A stretch of DNA of 64,000 nt from Craterostigma plantagineum (GCA_027422505.1 JAPQWV010001393.1:1-64000); one strand, 5' to 3'. Shown: positions 44,150 through 56,043, counted from the first letter of the stretch. The notes: generated by a model from the sequence alone, not told the origin. Numbers and translations are program-made.

Positions 44150-44552
44150 CACTAAGTTTGAGCCCTATTCGGGTGGTTTTTAGATATCTTCTAAACTTAA
44201 AAACACCGACTACTCGTCATTTGCTCGGCTCGTAAACCCCAAAATTTGCTTACAAGATTTATTAAACGAAATACTACGAACTATGCTACGCCTAAATAGG
44301 CAAGAGCACCTATCGGAAGTAGGATAGCAACGGCGAGTATTCGAGTATAGAACCCAAAGAAACTATGCAATTAAGAATGTCTTAATATCCTAGTGAAAAA
44401 GGTTGGTTGATCGTGCAAAAAGTAAAATAACTGTTAAACTAAAACTACGAAATAGACACTAAAGACGACTCCTTTCTAATACAAACGTATTTGAGACTTC
44501 GTCCCCCTAGCTCGATCAAACCCTAATCTCTATAATTCACGTAGTTTTCCTA

Positions 44553-45312
44553 ATTCGAATTGTTTTAATATGTTTTGGGTGTCGATAAATTCGAATTGAG
44601 TTTGAATGTAAATTATGATGCGTGCGAACCGTGTGCGCATGTAAGATATTTTTGCTTAGCTGTAATTATTGTTTTTTGCGAGGAAACTTTTTATTAATTG
44701 GGTCTTCGCGGTTTTCGTTGGGGAAAATCCTCCAACCTTTTTACTTTAAAAGTGAGGGTCGTTACAGGTGGTATCATAGCACAACCTCTCACAGTACGGT
44801 GCTGGTTCGAGACGAACCAGGCCGAAGCTAGTGGGCATGTGACATCCGGGGCCGCAGAGGGCGGGAGTGATCGCCAGTTCCAGAGAGGTGTACGGACAAG
44901 GAGCGGCTCTAGCAGACTGCTAGGCGAAGGGGTACATGAACGAACCGATCCCATACCCGAACGAGAGGAGATCCTTAGACTGACAACGTATGGGCGTGTC
45001 AGGCTAAGAATCGTATAAGAGAATTTATAGTAGTACTCATATCACCAAGGTCGACCTACCTTTTCGAGAGTCCATCCATGGAAACTCCGAAGTTAACCGT
45101 GCTTGACTTTGGGCAATCTAGGGATGGGTGACCCCTTGGGAAGTTTCTCAGGGTGCGTGTGAGCGAGTGCACGAAGCATGCTGAAAGGTTAAATGGGGTA
45201 CAGTGGGGCCAGACTATCAGTCGGAGTTTGGTGGGCCTAACCCCACATGTCCCGGTAGGGACCGATGCTACAGTGACACCCGGTATGGGACGGAACGTTA
45301 CAGACATAACTT
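44553..45312 (+). mobile_element. TRIM-like insertion with PBS and 5S-derived segment
   Basis: Comparison with 55300-55560 shows extra DNA here, with ttcctaat present on both sides (a candidate short TSD). It contains an LTR-like piece ending gggtcgttaca at 44767, then ggtggtatcatagc, a near-PBS of the methionine type. It closes with ggaacgttaca at 45302. The inner part includes a 5S rRNA-like segment (45072-45158). There is no coding sequence. Cassandra-type TRIMs are known to carry 5S sequence in their LTRs, and this looks like a degenerate relative. Confidence 0.5.
45072..45158 (+). ncRNA. 5S rRNA-derived segment (relic)
   Basis: The stretch contains actccgaagttaaccgtgct, which corresponds to the 5S box A region, and gggatgggtgacc-cc-tgggaagt, which corresponds to box C. 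Plant 5S rRNA has the same two blocks in this order at this spacing. The 5' third of 5S is missing and the loop between the boxes differs. It is therefore a 5S-derived relic inside a retroelement, probably of Cassandra type, and not a functional rRNA gene. Confidence 0.7.
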
Positions 45313-46150
45313 TCCTAATCACATAAAAAACGACTACAACTAATCATACGAGTTTAATAGCCGAGCAAGCTTCCCTAACTATAAATCGTAAGATTGCATT
45401 AAACATAATGAATTCTACTATCAGATTTGACTCTAATCCGGTGTGGTAGCTCAACCTATTTCTAGCGTTGACTTTCCGTCCGTTTATGAGTGGTCTAATC
45501 GTTTGTCCCGCTTTCGAGTGCAACTCACGATTTCCCAACAATTGTCTTGTTCGCGTCGACATGATGAAGACAATATTAAAGACCTCAATAATATAGACAT
45601 AACTGCAATCAATCTTATTCATAAATGAATTCAAGTAAAGAAAATACTACGGTAAATCATTCAAATCAAAGCATTAATCGCTAGGGTTCATCTAATCTCA
45701 AATACAGAGAATTTAGCTACTAATAGAAGATAGAAGAACAAGGAGAAACGGTATTGATGATAGAAGAAACATTATCTCCCCTACGATTCGGCTCTGGTGC
45801 GTTTCCCAAGTTCTTCCCTTATTTGCCTTCGAATTCTCCAATCACCTCTAAAGTGTGTTCTAGTGTTCTTGTGTCGTCTCTAAGTCCCTTTCCTTCGTCC
45901 CCAAAGGTTATATTTATAATAACCGAGATCTCCTTTTTTGGTAAGGATCCGCGGAGATTGGCATAATTTTGGCACTAGCTAGTTCTATAGATTATTGCTT
46001 TTTCCTCGAATTTCTTGTCCGAAGACTCAACTCAAACGGAATGCAACAACCTCAAAACTCCGCTAAAAGTTATCATCGCCACCAAAACAGTATTGTCACT
46101 TGGTTCCTCGTTTGTTTCTACATAGAATCACCACAATTTGCACAGAACAA

Positions 46151-47576
46151 ATGAACACATGAACTATTAAAGAGTGTGAATAAGGGCTTAGCATACGTCT
46201 CTTCCTTCTACGAACCACACTCTGTCCGCGGTTGTGCCTTGAGTTGAGACTCGGAGACAGTTGAGTTTATGTCATATGTGGATTCAAGTAAAACAACAAG
46301 CAACAAAGACCTAAGAAATAATGATACGAACCTCTGTTGTAGAACTCGGCCTAAGTGGTGGGCCGCCTAGGCGCTAGGTTTTTTTGGGGAAAAAATTTTG
46401 TAAATGCAAAAAAAAAAAATTATTGGGATTGACATTATTTATTTAGATGGATTGATACATATTTACTTTGAAATATTAGCATAAAAATAAAATAAAAAAT
46501 CGGGTATTGACTATTTTCTGCCTAGACCCGCCTAGCTGTCCAGATGCGCGCCCCTCTCGGACACCCGACTAGTTGCCTAGGCCCTGTGCCCCACTGACGC
46601 CCGGCAAACGAATTTTATAATAAACAATTAGAATACAGGCAAGAAGTTGTGAACTGTAAAACGTTTCTACCCACCAGTTTGACTCTTCTTCCAAGCATAA
46701 ACGTAGTAAGAAAAAAGGAAGAAATTCAAAATGGTCCACGATGTCTACTACATGGACTAATTCCGATGTTTTGGGTGAACTAATTTTGTCCCCAACATTG
46801 TCGATTATTGTCCCGCCGTTATATGGGTTGTTAATTTGGACGGAAAAGGAAATCACAAAAAAAAAATATTTTTTTTTAAAAAGAAAAAGCCTAATATATT
46901 AAAATAAAATAAATAAAGAGATAATAAAAATATATTAAATGAATAAATTTAAAAAGAGAAAAAATACAAAATTAAAATAAATTAAGCAAAAAGAAAACAA
47001 AACGAAGAGCGAATTGTTAAAACTAAAAAATAATAAAGATGAAAAACTAAGAACAAATCAAAATTGTATTTATTAGAAAATAAAAAAATAAATAAAAACA
47101 AAATAAGGAAAAACGGTGCATCCGTCCCAGTATTTTCATAAAATTCAGTGCACTTTTTATCCTTATTTTTGTCTTCTTCTTTTATATTTAGTTTATAATA
47201 AATAAATTTTACTTTTTTTCATTTCTTATTTATAATTTGTATTTATTATGTTGTTAGTTTTACTCTCTATTTTTTATTTATTTTTCTATTTTTATTTTTT
47301 ATTTTTTATATTTGTTTAATATATTATTATTCTCTCTTTCTTTTTTATCTGATTTTAATTTTTATTGTATTTAATTTACTAATGCTTTTCTCTCTCTCCC
47401 TCTATCTTTTTTAATATACTATCTTGCTTTTTTTTAAGGAGTCTTTACACATAAATTTACTGTATTAGGTATTTAAGTGTAGATGTCCGTTTTTAATGCT
47501 AATTTATGATTTTCTTAAGGAAAAGGCGTTCCCTGAATTTAGCGGATCTAATTCTTAAGTGATATGGATGGACTGA
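46151..47576. other. Low-complexity AT-rich region with a small GC-rich repeat remnant
   Basis: 46340-46600 contains cgcctaggcgctagg and later cctaggccctgtg, words in roughly inverted arrangement that suggest a degenerate hAT-type MITE. 46860-47450 is extremely A- or T-rich. The short minus-strand ORF at 46569-46856 has no recognisable motif. Confidence 0.45.
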
Positions 47577-48505
47577 CGGGGACTCGGATCTCCTGTCCCA
47601 GTAATTGTCCCATAAGTTGTCCCACTAATACACGTGTCCAAGTAACCGCTTGATTAATATGCCCATATAAGCGTACTATTTCTCTGTGAAAAAACCAAAA
47701 ACAAGCACATAAGATCTCAGAATAAAAACAAAAATAGGAAAAGCAAGAACAAAATAAAATCTGACAATCCAATAAATCTGCCAACGACAACAAAATTAGA
47801 ATAAAAAATATAATGTTCAAGAAATAACAATTGAAAGGTAAAATCTGACAATAAAAATGACAACAAAATTAGCGTTTCGATCTTATTGCACGTTTCGAGA
47901 TTGAAAATTGGTTTTCTATTATAGGAGCATTGCTCCCTATAATGATGAATTTTCTGTCTAGGGAGACAGGGGAAATGTGTTGGGTGGAGGGTTCACGGAG
48001 GGTTCATAGAGGGTTCAAGCTACGGCGCGACGAATCATTAATGATTTAGGGTTTTGAGCCCAACACGCAACTCATCCCCCTGTTTCCCCAGACAAAAACA
48101 TCATCATTATAGGCTGCTGCGCGACGACAGTTTAGCATTTCTGTTACGGCACGATGACTATTCACGCTCTCCCTATTTACGGCGCAACGACTATTAATAT
48201 ATATATACATATATAGGGTTCCGGGTCAAAACGCTAGCGTTTCGGGGCCAAACGACACCCTTTAGGGCTCGAAAATAGGGTCTGAGATTCTTCGATCTTG
48301 AAATAGGATTCCGAGATCAAAACGTAGGTCAATTAATTAATTAGGGTTTATAAAGATTTTTTTATATATAAGAGATCGATCCTTTCCAGCGTGCCATTAA
48401 ATGGGCCATATTAATCAAGCGGTTACTTGGACACGTGTATTAGTGGGACAACTTATGGGACAATTACTGGGACAGGATATCCGAGTCCGACTGGGACTGA
48501 TACTA
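47577..48505. mobile_element. Mutator-like TIR element with about 95 bp TIRs
   Basis: The left end (gactcggatctcctgtccca...) and the reverse complement of the right end match for about 95 bp, including the run gtcccactaatacacgtgtc. The TIRs carry reiterated gtccca words, as in the 3648-3973 MITE. The flanking gactgacgg and gactgggac are only partly alike, so the TSD is not clean. The interior contains a second inverted repeat (47933-48114). The right end lies about 118 bp beyond the UGT stop codon. Confidence 0.7.
47933..48114. repeat. Nested inverted repeat, about 180 bp
   Basis: Left arm ccctataatgatgaattttc, with ctgtctagggagacagggg beyond it. The right arm is the reverse complement with a few changes, ending catcattatagg. 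It is possibly a small MITE inserted within the larger TIR element. Triplicated gagggttca words lie between the arms. Confidence 0.7.
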
Positions 48506-48622
48506 TAATCGATACACTCATTCTTATTACGTTGAATAATCAACTCATCTCAATTCTTACAAATATTCACCAGCATGGATCTCCTTAATTTCCATCACCA
48601 AGTTTTGTTCGAGAAACTTAAC

Positions 48623-50266
48623 CTAACCGAGACTAGACATAAACTCTTCAATATTTGCATCAGAACTTCCACCTTCGGCCATGGATTCCTTAGCCATTTC
48701 TTTCCACTTTTTGACATTCTTCATGATCTCATCGCTTCTGTCACCTTCTAAAACCTCGCTGATGCACCGAGCAATCTCATGACGATCAACAATCCCACGA
48801 TCGATATTATTTGAAGCCTTAATTCCCATTTTCCATATATCCATAACGAACTTTGCGTTCGTGCTTTGATCAGTCCATTGAGGCATGGCAACCATCGGTA
48901 TGCCCAAACACAATGCTTCTAATGTCGAATTCCATCCGCAATGAGTGATAAAACAACAGATCGCCTCATGCGCTAATACGTCTAATTGTGGACACCACGA
49001 GATAATTAATCCCTTTCCAAAGGTCTCTTCTGCAAAACCTTTAGGGAGTTTGGATTCTTCAGATGCCCTGACAACCCAAAGGAAATTTTTGTTGCTTAAT
49101 TTGAGACCCCATGCGAGTTCGTGCATTTGATCCTCTTCTAATTGCGCCATACTACCGAAGGAAACATATATGGTAGAATTGGGCTGACGTTCGTTTAGCC
49201 AATTTGTGCAGGCCTCGGACATAGGCGTGAAGATACTAACCCCATATTCCTTGTCCTCGGGAAGCCTCTTGTCCAAATACATGGATGGTATGGTCGATCA
49301 GTTGCTTTCAGGGGAGAAAGTTTCGCCATGTGATCTATCAACTGCATGGTTCAATACATATATAGTTAACAATTTATTATAGTATGAGACGACAAACTAT
49401 CCGTTAGGACGTGTTTAGTTTAAAGTGTTATAGTATAGATTGAACCACTAAGAAACTAATTAAATCAATATAGGGAAATAAAGTGTTGTACTTGCCTCTT
49501 CCTCCAACTTGTAGAATGTGTTAACTAAGAGCCAATCCGCTTTCTCAATGTTCCGAAACTGCTGATTCACAACCACGTCGAAAAGTGGTGGATATGAGCC
49601 ATGCACGTACACAATCGAAGGCATGTCCATGGGTTTCATCAACGGTAACCCTTCAAGAATAACATCCTCACCTTCCTCGAGCGGAAGTTTCAACAATCCT
49701 TTGAACACACAATGATATATATGATCCACTGCACAAGATTGTGTGAAGAATGCTGCACCCATTAAACCCATCTCTTTCGCAACGTCCAATCCCCACGGAA
49801 GGAAAGAGTCGTAAATGAGACAATCCACGGGTCGACTCAACTCAGCTAGCCTTACTAAAGCAGGAGAACACATAAGGGAGAAAAATATAAGTAATGTATA
49901 AATTTGATGCTCTTGTCATCATGAATGTATAAATAAATAGTAGTGCTTACGTATGGCTTCTTTCAGAGTTTTTGATCCTACCGTCTCGAAGTTCCTTACG
50001 TATTCTTCAACATTTTGAGAACTCGGGACAAAGCCTTCGTTTGAACCATCGGAGAAGATTTCGATGGGTATGTTGGTTGATGAAAACTGGGAACCTTTTG
50101 CCTGATATTCTGTGATTAATATCGTGATAGTAGTCTGCTTTTGAACCAGTCTTTTGGCGAATTGAAGCATAGGGTTTATGTGGCCTTGGACTGGATATGG
50201 CAGGATCAGACAATGACGTCGCCTTTGTAATTGTTTCTCTTCCATTGATCTAATTGACATCTCCAT
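48623..50266 (-). CDS. UGT74-type UDP-glucosyltransferase, three exons, one frameshift
   Basis: Exons on the minus strand are 49951-50266, 49496-49854 and 48623-49341, giving about 464 residues, the normal length for plant family 1 glycosyltransferases. Near the N-terminus, LPYPVQGHINPMLQFAKRL carries the catalytic His; CLIYDSFLPW carries the partner Asp. The sugar-nucleotide (PSPG) box runs from WCPQLDVLAHEA through HCGWNSTLEA to MPQWTDQ and is intact. The family transfers glucose from UDP-glucose to small acceptors such as acids, thiohydroximates and hormones in the cytosol; the acceptor here is unknown. Intron 1 (49855-49950) is GT-AG and joins as EAI-L-RLAELS. Intron 2 (49342-49495) has a GC donor (GAG|GCAAGT) and a tgcag acceptor. 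In exon 3 one base appears missing near 49295, between KLSPLKATD and TIPSMYLDKR. It is either a recent pseudogene or a sequence error. Confidence 0.82.
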
Positions 50267-50309
50267 AGCTGTCTTGATATATTTCTAAACTAGCCACAAG
50301 ACAAGTGCT

Positions 50310-50319
50310 TATATATATA
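50310..50319 (-). promoter_or_regulatory. TATA box candidate for the UGT gene
   Basis: An alternating TA decamer lies 44 bp upstream of the UGT start codon on the minus strand. This gives a short 5' UTR if initiation occurs about 30 bp downstream. Confidence 0.45.
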
Positions 50320-50873
50320 GATGTCTATACATGTGCACGGATAGATAAATCATATATGGCTTATGAGAGAAATTCTTATTACAGCAATTCAATAGAAAGA
50401 CATGATGAGTATGGATCTTTTACGTTATGTAATAAGATTTTACTATCCGTTGCTTTTATTTGTAGTATATCAATGACAACTCAAAGTAATCTAAGGATTA
50501 CGATTTACGAGCTGTCAACATATAGCATGAGCATAGGAAAGGGTCAATAGGCTTTTGCTAAGATTACAGAAAATATATTTCTCAAAAATAGAGAGAAAAT
50601 AAATAAGCATACAGTATTAAGTGCTATGGTTATCTATTCTATTTTTTTAAAGGTGTGGGGTGGCTATAAAGGCTGCTATCTTGGTCTATCAGTTTCACGA
50701 AAATATTAATAATTTAAAAAACCACCCACTATCTTTTAATTACAATTTTTACTTAATTACAATTTTAATTACTTCTTATAGTTTTATAATTTATACTAGT
50801 ATATTAAGTACACCTTATGTGCGCATAAAATAAAAATTAATTGCTACCTGGTAATTTTATTAATAATAATTTA
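50320..50873. other. Upstream region of the UGT gene
   Basis: AT-rich, with no convincing ORF. The 81-codon plus-strand frame at 50305-50550 has no recognisable motif. It presumably contains the UGT promoter up to the MITE at 50874. Confidence 0.4.
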
Positions 50874-51564
50874 GGGGGTGTTTGTTTACGGTGATCCAAC
50901 ATCACCGTGATACTCACATCACCGTAATGTGAATATCACCGTGATCTGGATCAAGGTGATATACCATTACCGTGTTTGTTTTGGGGTGATATTTCATTGT
51001 GCATATCAATGTGATATTAGAATATTGTGTTTGTCTAATCACGGTGATGTGTGGGGTGATATTGCATAAATGTTATATTTAACCCTACGAATATTATCTA
51101 GATTATGGGATTATATATATAATATATATGTATATATATTGAGATGATATTTACATAATAATGACTACTATTTTAATATCGAGTTTAATATTTTAAGAAT
51201 TAATAATAAGTTTTTCGTATAGTTATTCAATATAATTAGTTATTATTAAATATATTATTATAATATTTAATTAATATAATAGTATAATTTAAAATATAAA
51301 TAAGGATATATTAGGTATAAATGCTAAATTAAGGGGTAATGTTGTCCAAATACAAATTTGAAAGATCACTTCATCACGGTGATGTAAGATCACCTAGCTT
51401 TTTTGGGGTGATCCAAAAGGTAGAATATCACCTCATTTTTATCACCTAGGTGATCTGTCATTACGGTGATGACTCATCACCTAGGCTAAACAAACATGGT
51501 GATGATAAAGCGACGAGAGGATTATGGTGATGTTTTGGAGGATCACCCCAAAACAAACACCCCC
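50874..51564. mobile_element. PIF/Harbinger-type MITE, 691 bp, TTA TSD
   Basis: The left end gggggtgtttgttt and right end aaacaaacaccccc are inverted repeats, flanked by TTA at 50871-50873 and 51565-51567. This is the classical Tourist-like pattern. Subterminal regions carry many atcaccgtgat or ggtgat words in both orientations. The centre is AT-rich and non-coding. It lies about 0.6 kb upstream of the UGT start codon. Confidence 0.88.
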
Positions 51565-51567
51565 TTA

Positions 51568-52132
51568 ATGTTATTAAAGTAAACAACATACTAAAAATAG
51601 AAATGGGCAGTCTACTTTTATTAGGGGCTTTAATCTTGTGATGTTAATTTTTACTTTTTTATATAAGTATTGACACACCAATAGAAAGGTAATTTAAAAA
51701 TAAAAATTGATTTATTACTAAAGTAAAGGTTGAATTATAATTAACTAAAAATAGTATGTTGATAATTAACTAAAAATAGTAAGTAAAGGTAGTGAGTGGT
51801 TTATAATTGAACGGTTTGTATTTTTTATTTAATGTAGATAAAAATGGAGTGAAATTAAATGGTAGTTTTCGTATCTACAACGTGGGTTAGTAATTCTTTT
51901 TTTAATCAAGTTTTAATTGTATATAAAACATGATTGGTTGAAACTTGAAATTGATAGACTAAATTAAAATGAGAAATTGACGATTTTTATGAGGGCTAGA
52001 CCCTTTATAAAATAGAATAGATATACAGAATTAAACTATAATTACAAATAACTATTTTAAATTTAAATCATTTTAATATTATAAATTTACATGCACACGC
52101 ATCGATTGTTCAAAGTACTAGTTGATATTATC
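51568..52132. other. AT-rich non-coding sequence
   Basis: No gene or element boundary is visible. A short direct repeat (aactaaaaatagta) occurs near 51743 and 51768. Confidence 0.4.
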
Positions 52133-53330
52133 TGTCACACCATAAAAGTAAATCAACGCAACTTATTGGCATGGCACAATGTATTACTGGGTATTTTATG
52201 TTACTTGGGTAATTTATGTTAAGTGGGTAGGTTATTGTTCTAAGTATTTAATTAGTCACAAATGTATTAGAGGGGAGGATATAAAATGACCATCTTCTCA
52301 TTCCTTAAGTTCTTCTCCTATCCCCTAAACGTATCAGTGGTATCAGAGCCGGCCTATTTCTTATGTGGATACTCGCACCAATACCAATTCCAAGTTCCGA
52401 GCCGAGGTTATCAAAATCTTAGTGCGTTAAGAGGCGAGTATTGACCAATGCTACGTTACAAACAGTGTTAACCGAGGCATTACGAGTCTCTCAAGATTCA
52501 TGTGTATCTCATACGAGTGATTCACACACTCCGAGAGGTACCGAAAACAGTAATTCCAATGGCATCGTTGGTTGACAAAGTTCCGTGGACCATTCACTTG
52601 GAATGAATTACCAAAGCCGTACTCTACGCTTGGACCACCGACTATGAGGATCCGTAAGAAGCTCTTTCTTGCCTAAGACGAACTTCGACCATTGACGCTT
52701 ATTAGGGAGCGATTCGAAAAACTTTCTCATCAAGTTGATAGTTTGCCGAAAAATTATCTTGTTGGAAGTTTTATTGCAGGACTTCGAGACGACATTGGTT
52801 TGGATGTAAAACGTAAGCAGCCGAAAACGTTGTCTCACGCTATTGGGGTTGTTCGTCTAACTAAGCAGAAAATTATGTTGCAAGGCGGAGGACTAGGGTC
52901 GAACTCTAAGCCAACATCGAGTATCTTATGCCCCCACCTATCCAAGCGAACCAGGGTCCGAAAAATTCACTCACCTTTTAAAACACTACAAGTAAAGAGG
53001 CGCGAGAGCGTCGAGAAAAAGGGTTATGTTACTATTGACGAGAAGTACGTCTTAGGCCATTGATGTTCATGTCCTCAAATGTTTATGGTTGACGATTATC
53101 CTGATTTTAGTTCTGTTGAAGACATTGTACATCCTACGAAGACATTTGAGTCTGCAAACAACGTTGATTTTGGTTGAAGATCTCGTACAATATATCCTTG
53201 CTGGACAAGGATTCTTTTGGGGGAGGATTGATATGTTACAAAAGAAACCGTGTGTAACTTATGGTTGAGATTGATATGCTACGATATTATAAGTTTCTTC
53301 CTATTGACCGAATCTGTAACATCATATTCA
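52133..53330 (+). mobile_element. Short gag-only gypsy element
   Basis: A 204 bp 5' LTR (52133-52336) starts tgtcacaccataaaag and ends aaacgtatca. The PBS tggtatcagagcc begins at 52338. A gag relic lies at 52560-53063. A polypurine tract gggggaggattga at about 53218-53230 precedes a second LTR start tgttacaaaagaaacc at 53234. The two LTR starts are only loosely alike, and the 3' LTR end is not identified. No pol is present, so the element is a non-autonomous or internally deleted gypsy copy. Confidence 0.65.
52560..53063 (+). pseudogene. Gypsy gag relic
   Basis: The clearest block is RERFEKLSHQVDSLPKNYLV, then GSFIAGLRDDIGLDVKRKQP and KTLSHAIGVVRLTKQK. This is the conserved C-terminal part of plant Ty3/gypsy capsid. 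The upstream part is recognisable only in other frames. It has no start codon in frame and no zinc knuckle. Confidence 0.7.
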
Positions 53331-53602
53331 TTTTGTGTGGTTTGCCCGATCAAACTAAGGTACAAAGGAACCATCCATAACACTAAATAGGGAGCCGCCG
53401 CATACACCAACTATGCCTAACATGTGAAATGGGTGCAAGAATGTTGTGTTGAGCCTGGAACACAGTCATGAATTTCAAAGTACCAGAAATTCCTAGAGGC
53501 ATGCCATCATAACTACCACGTTACTAAAGCTCATTATTACTACAATTACCCCAATCTCTTATCTATTAAAAATATTATTAAACTCAATGTAAGTACTACC
53601 AA

Positions 53603-54062
53603 TAGAGATGTCAATTTGGCAGGGAGGGGCGGGGCCTGCAGCCGCCAAAGCCCGTAGTCTGGCGGAGCGGGCGGGCTGGCCCGCCATCTAGCGGACCTTA
53701 AAAACAGGGGCCCGTTCTGCCCCGTGGCCGGCCAAGCAAGAAATAATTGGATATTTATTTTAAATTTAAAAAATTAATTGTACTAATGATATAATAATTA
53801 ATTATGATATTTATTAATAAAATAGGTCTAAATTGCAATTAATTATGTATTATTAATAAATGCATTACTAATTATGGTATAGTAAATGAATTATTAATTA
53901 AATTCATAATTAATTTATTATATATTTAACATATATAATATTTTTATATAATATATAAAAAATAATAGCTGGCGGGCTGGCCCGCGGGCGCGGGCGAGCC
54001 CGCCCCGCCCTGGCCCGTGCTGTGGCGGGCCAAAAAAATTGCATGCGGGCCGAATTGATAGG
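53603..54062. mobile_element. Degenerate MITE with GC-rich termini
   Basis: The left part (gatgtcaatttggcagg, then ggcggagcgggcgggctggc) and right part (ggcgggctggcccgcgggcg, then gcgggccgaattgat) are rough inverted repeats around an AT-rich core with repeated aattaattat words. The arrangement resembles hAT-type MITEs that begin near tcaatt-cgggc. No TSD was identified and the right end abuts the LTR at 54073. Confidence 0.5.
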
Positions 54063-54072
54063 TGAAACTGCC

Positions 54073-55825
54073 TGATAAATGAATTTTATGCTATAATTTA
54101 TACTCCGTTTAAGCGCATTGCCGATTGATATTAATATGAATTTCGTCAGATAGTATGCTTTTATGTTTATATTTCATTTTCGCAGATATTGGTGAAAATA
54201 ATTACAATCGGGAATAGTCAGACGCGGAGGAAATTGGAGGATCGGCTCTCTCACCCAAATACTAGCCCAAATATTCAGTTGAGCCCATGAAAAAAATAAA
54301 ATTCAGCCCATCCAAGCCCAATAAAAGCCCATTCCTCTTAGAGATGTCTTTAAAGCAATCAAAAGGAGATATGGATCGATACATTTTCTACATATGCACA
54401 CCTACATACACACGCACGCTCGCTAAGAAGGAGACAAAAATAAAGACCAAGGGCTGCGATCGTGGCTGCAATATTTTGGCATTGTCATTGACAAAATGGA
54501 TATTGAAGATTTCTGCCGCACGCGTGAGATGAAGATGTGAGGCTTCTATGTTTATAAAACGGAGTTGGGGCTGCTGAAAAGAGGAAGAGACGATCATCAA
54601 GAGCCACATATATACACGCAGACACATCCCTCAAAGCTCACGTTCGAGGCCACCCGAAGCAATATTTGGCAGAGCGTTGAAACACGACCACGTAGGAACC
54701 GAGCTTGCTGCTCTTGGTGCTGCTCGGGGCTGCAATTTCGTCACAGAGGAACGGGCATAGCGAAGCAGTAACGAGCGAGGCAGCTCTGCGTGAATTGGAG
54801 CGAGCAAGGCAGTCGTGTGCTTTCACGAGCTGATTTCAGTGGCTGGGCTGCAAAGGGCGACGAGGTGCTGCTGTTTGGGCTGAGAGCAAGAGCTGTGGAC
54901 AGTGGAGAAGAAGGTCAAGGAAAGGGAAAAGTTGATTGCACACCACCTGCTCGACAGAAGTCTTCAACGAAGGGTTAACCATGGAGCCGAAAGTCAGGGA
55001 AGAAACGTGTTTTCCTCTTTGTTATTTATGCTCCCGTTGTGTTAATGATTCATATGAGTGGCTAAATCCCGTAGTATTTGAGGTTAGATGAACCCTAGAG
55101 ATCGTACGTACGTTGACGTATTATTGATATGCTTTTTATTATGACTCGGTTACGATTTATTACTATTGTTTTGATGATGTCTATGTGGTTGAAATAATTG
55201 TTGGGAAATCGTACGCTACGCTCGAGAGAGGGGCGACGATTAGACCACTCGTAAATGAGCGGAATAAACTCATAGCTACAGATAGGTTGAACTACCCCGC
55301 CGGATTAGAGTCAAATCTAATAGCGGAATTCATTGTGTTTTTATGCGGTCTGCGATTAAGTAAGTTAGGGAAGCTTGCCCGGCTATTTAAGACGTAGATT
55401 AATTGTTACGAGTCGAAGCGAGTAAGCGCAGTTTCGCCCAATCTTTGAAACTCGCATACATACCAGAGGAATCCTCACGGTCTAATAATTAGCTAAAATT
55501 TATAGCTTGTTAGTCGTTCGATCGAGCTAGAGGGATTCGAAGTCTCAAATACGTTCGCTTTTATAAATCGTCCCAACTCTGTTATCGCTATTTTATCTGA
55601 TCTTAATTTGTGTGTTTATTAGTTTATCGTTATTTATATTTTTATCAAACCAAAAATATTTACTAGAATATTTGAACGACGAGTTTTCTAAAGTATATAG
55701 TTCCTTTGGGTTCGATAGTCGAATACTTGCCATTTCTCTACTGTTTTCGATAGGTACACTTGCCTGTTGAGCGTAGGATAGTTTGCGATATTCGTTTTAT
55801 TTTTATTACTCGATCCGCTCGATCA
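54073..55825 (+). mobile_element. 5' LTR, 1753 bp, Tat/Athila type
   Basis: The segment starts tgataaatgaatttt and ends gctcgatca, six bases before the PBS. It matches the solo LTR at 39366-41132 in several blocks and in length, and the interrupted LTR at 44150-46150 in its 3' part. The preceding bases are ctgcc; no partner TSD is visible because the element is truncated downstream. Internal short ORFs are not genes. Confidence 0.8.
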
Positions 55826-55831
55826 AGTTTT

Positions 55832-55849
55832 TGGCGCCGTTGCCGGGGA
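55832..55849 (+). other. Primer binding site (TGGCGCCGTTGCCGGGG type)
   Basis: tggcgccgttgccgggga follows the LTR end by six bases. This is the PBS commonly used by Athila/Tat elements and fixes the plus orientation. Confidence 0.88.
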
Positions 55850-55874
55850 ACTATTGATATTTGAAAAACTTTAG

Positions 55875-55944
55875 TTTATTATTCTAGCTCTATTATTATT
55901 ATTATTACTATTACTATTATTTTTATTATTATTATTGTGTGTTA

Positions 55945-55976
<32 letters not shown>

Positions 55977-55992
55977 CATTATTATTATTTAC
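55875..55992. repeat. (ATT)n microsatellite
   Basis: About 115 bp of imperfect att repeats lies between the PBS and the gag start, broken once by gtgtgttag near 55937. Confidence 0.9.
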
Positions 55993-56043
55993 GAGTATTT
56001 TTTTCTCTTATTCTAGGTAAATCGGAGGTAGTAATCGTTATAA

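Larger units (their letters stand above)
44150..46150 (-). mobile_element. Tat/Athila-type LTR, interrupted
   Basis: The reverse complement matches parts of 55185-55825. Examples are the block around 44300-44360 with cctatcggaagtagg, and the block at 45340-45545 with the protein-level match LESNLIVEFI against LESNLIAEFI in the other copy. It also resembles 21329-22795. A TATA-like minus-strand element lies near 45915. An unrelated segment (about 44553-45312) interrupts it. Outer boundaries are approximate. Confidence 0.65.

Noticed and set aside
45072..45158. A functional 5S rRNA gene
   Set aside because: The 5' third is missing, the region between the two promoter boxes is altered, and it is single-copy within a retroelement-like insertion.
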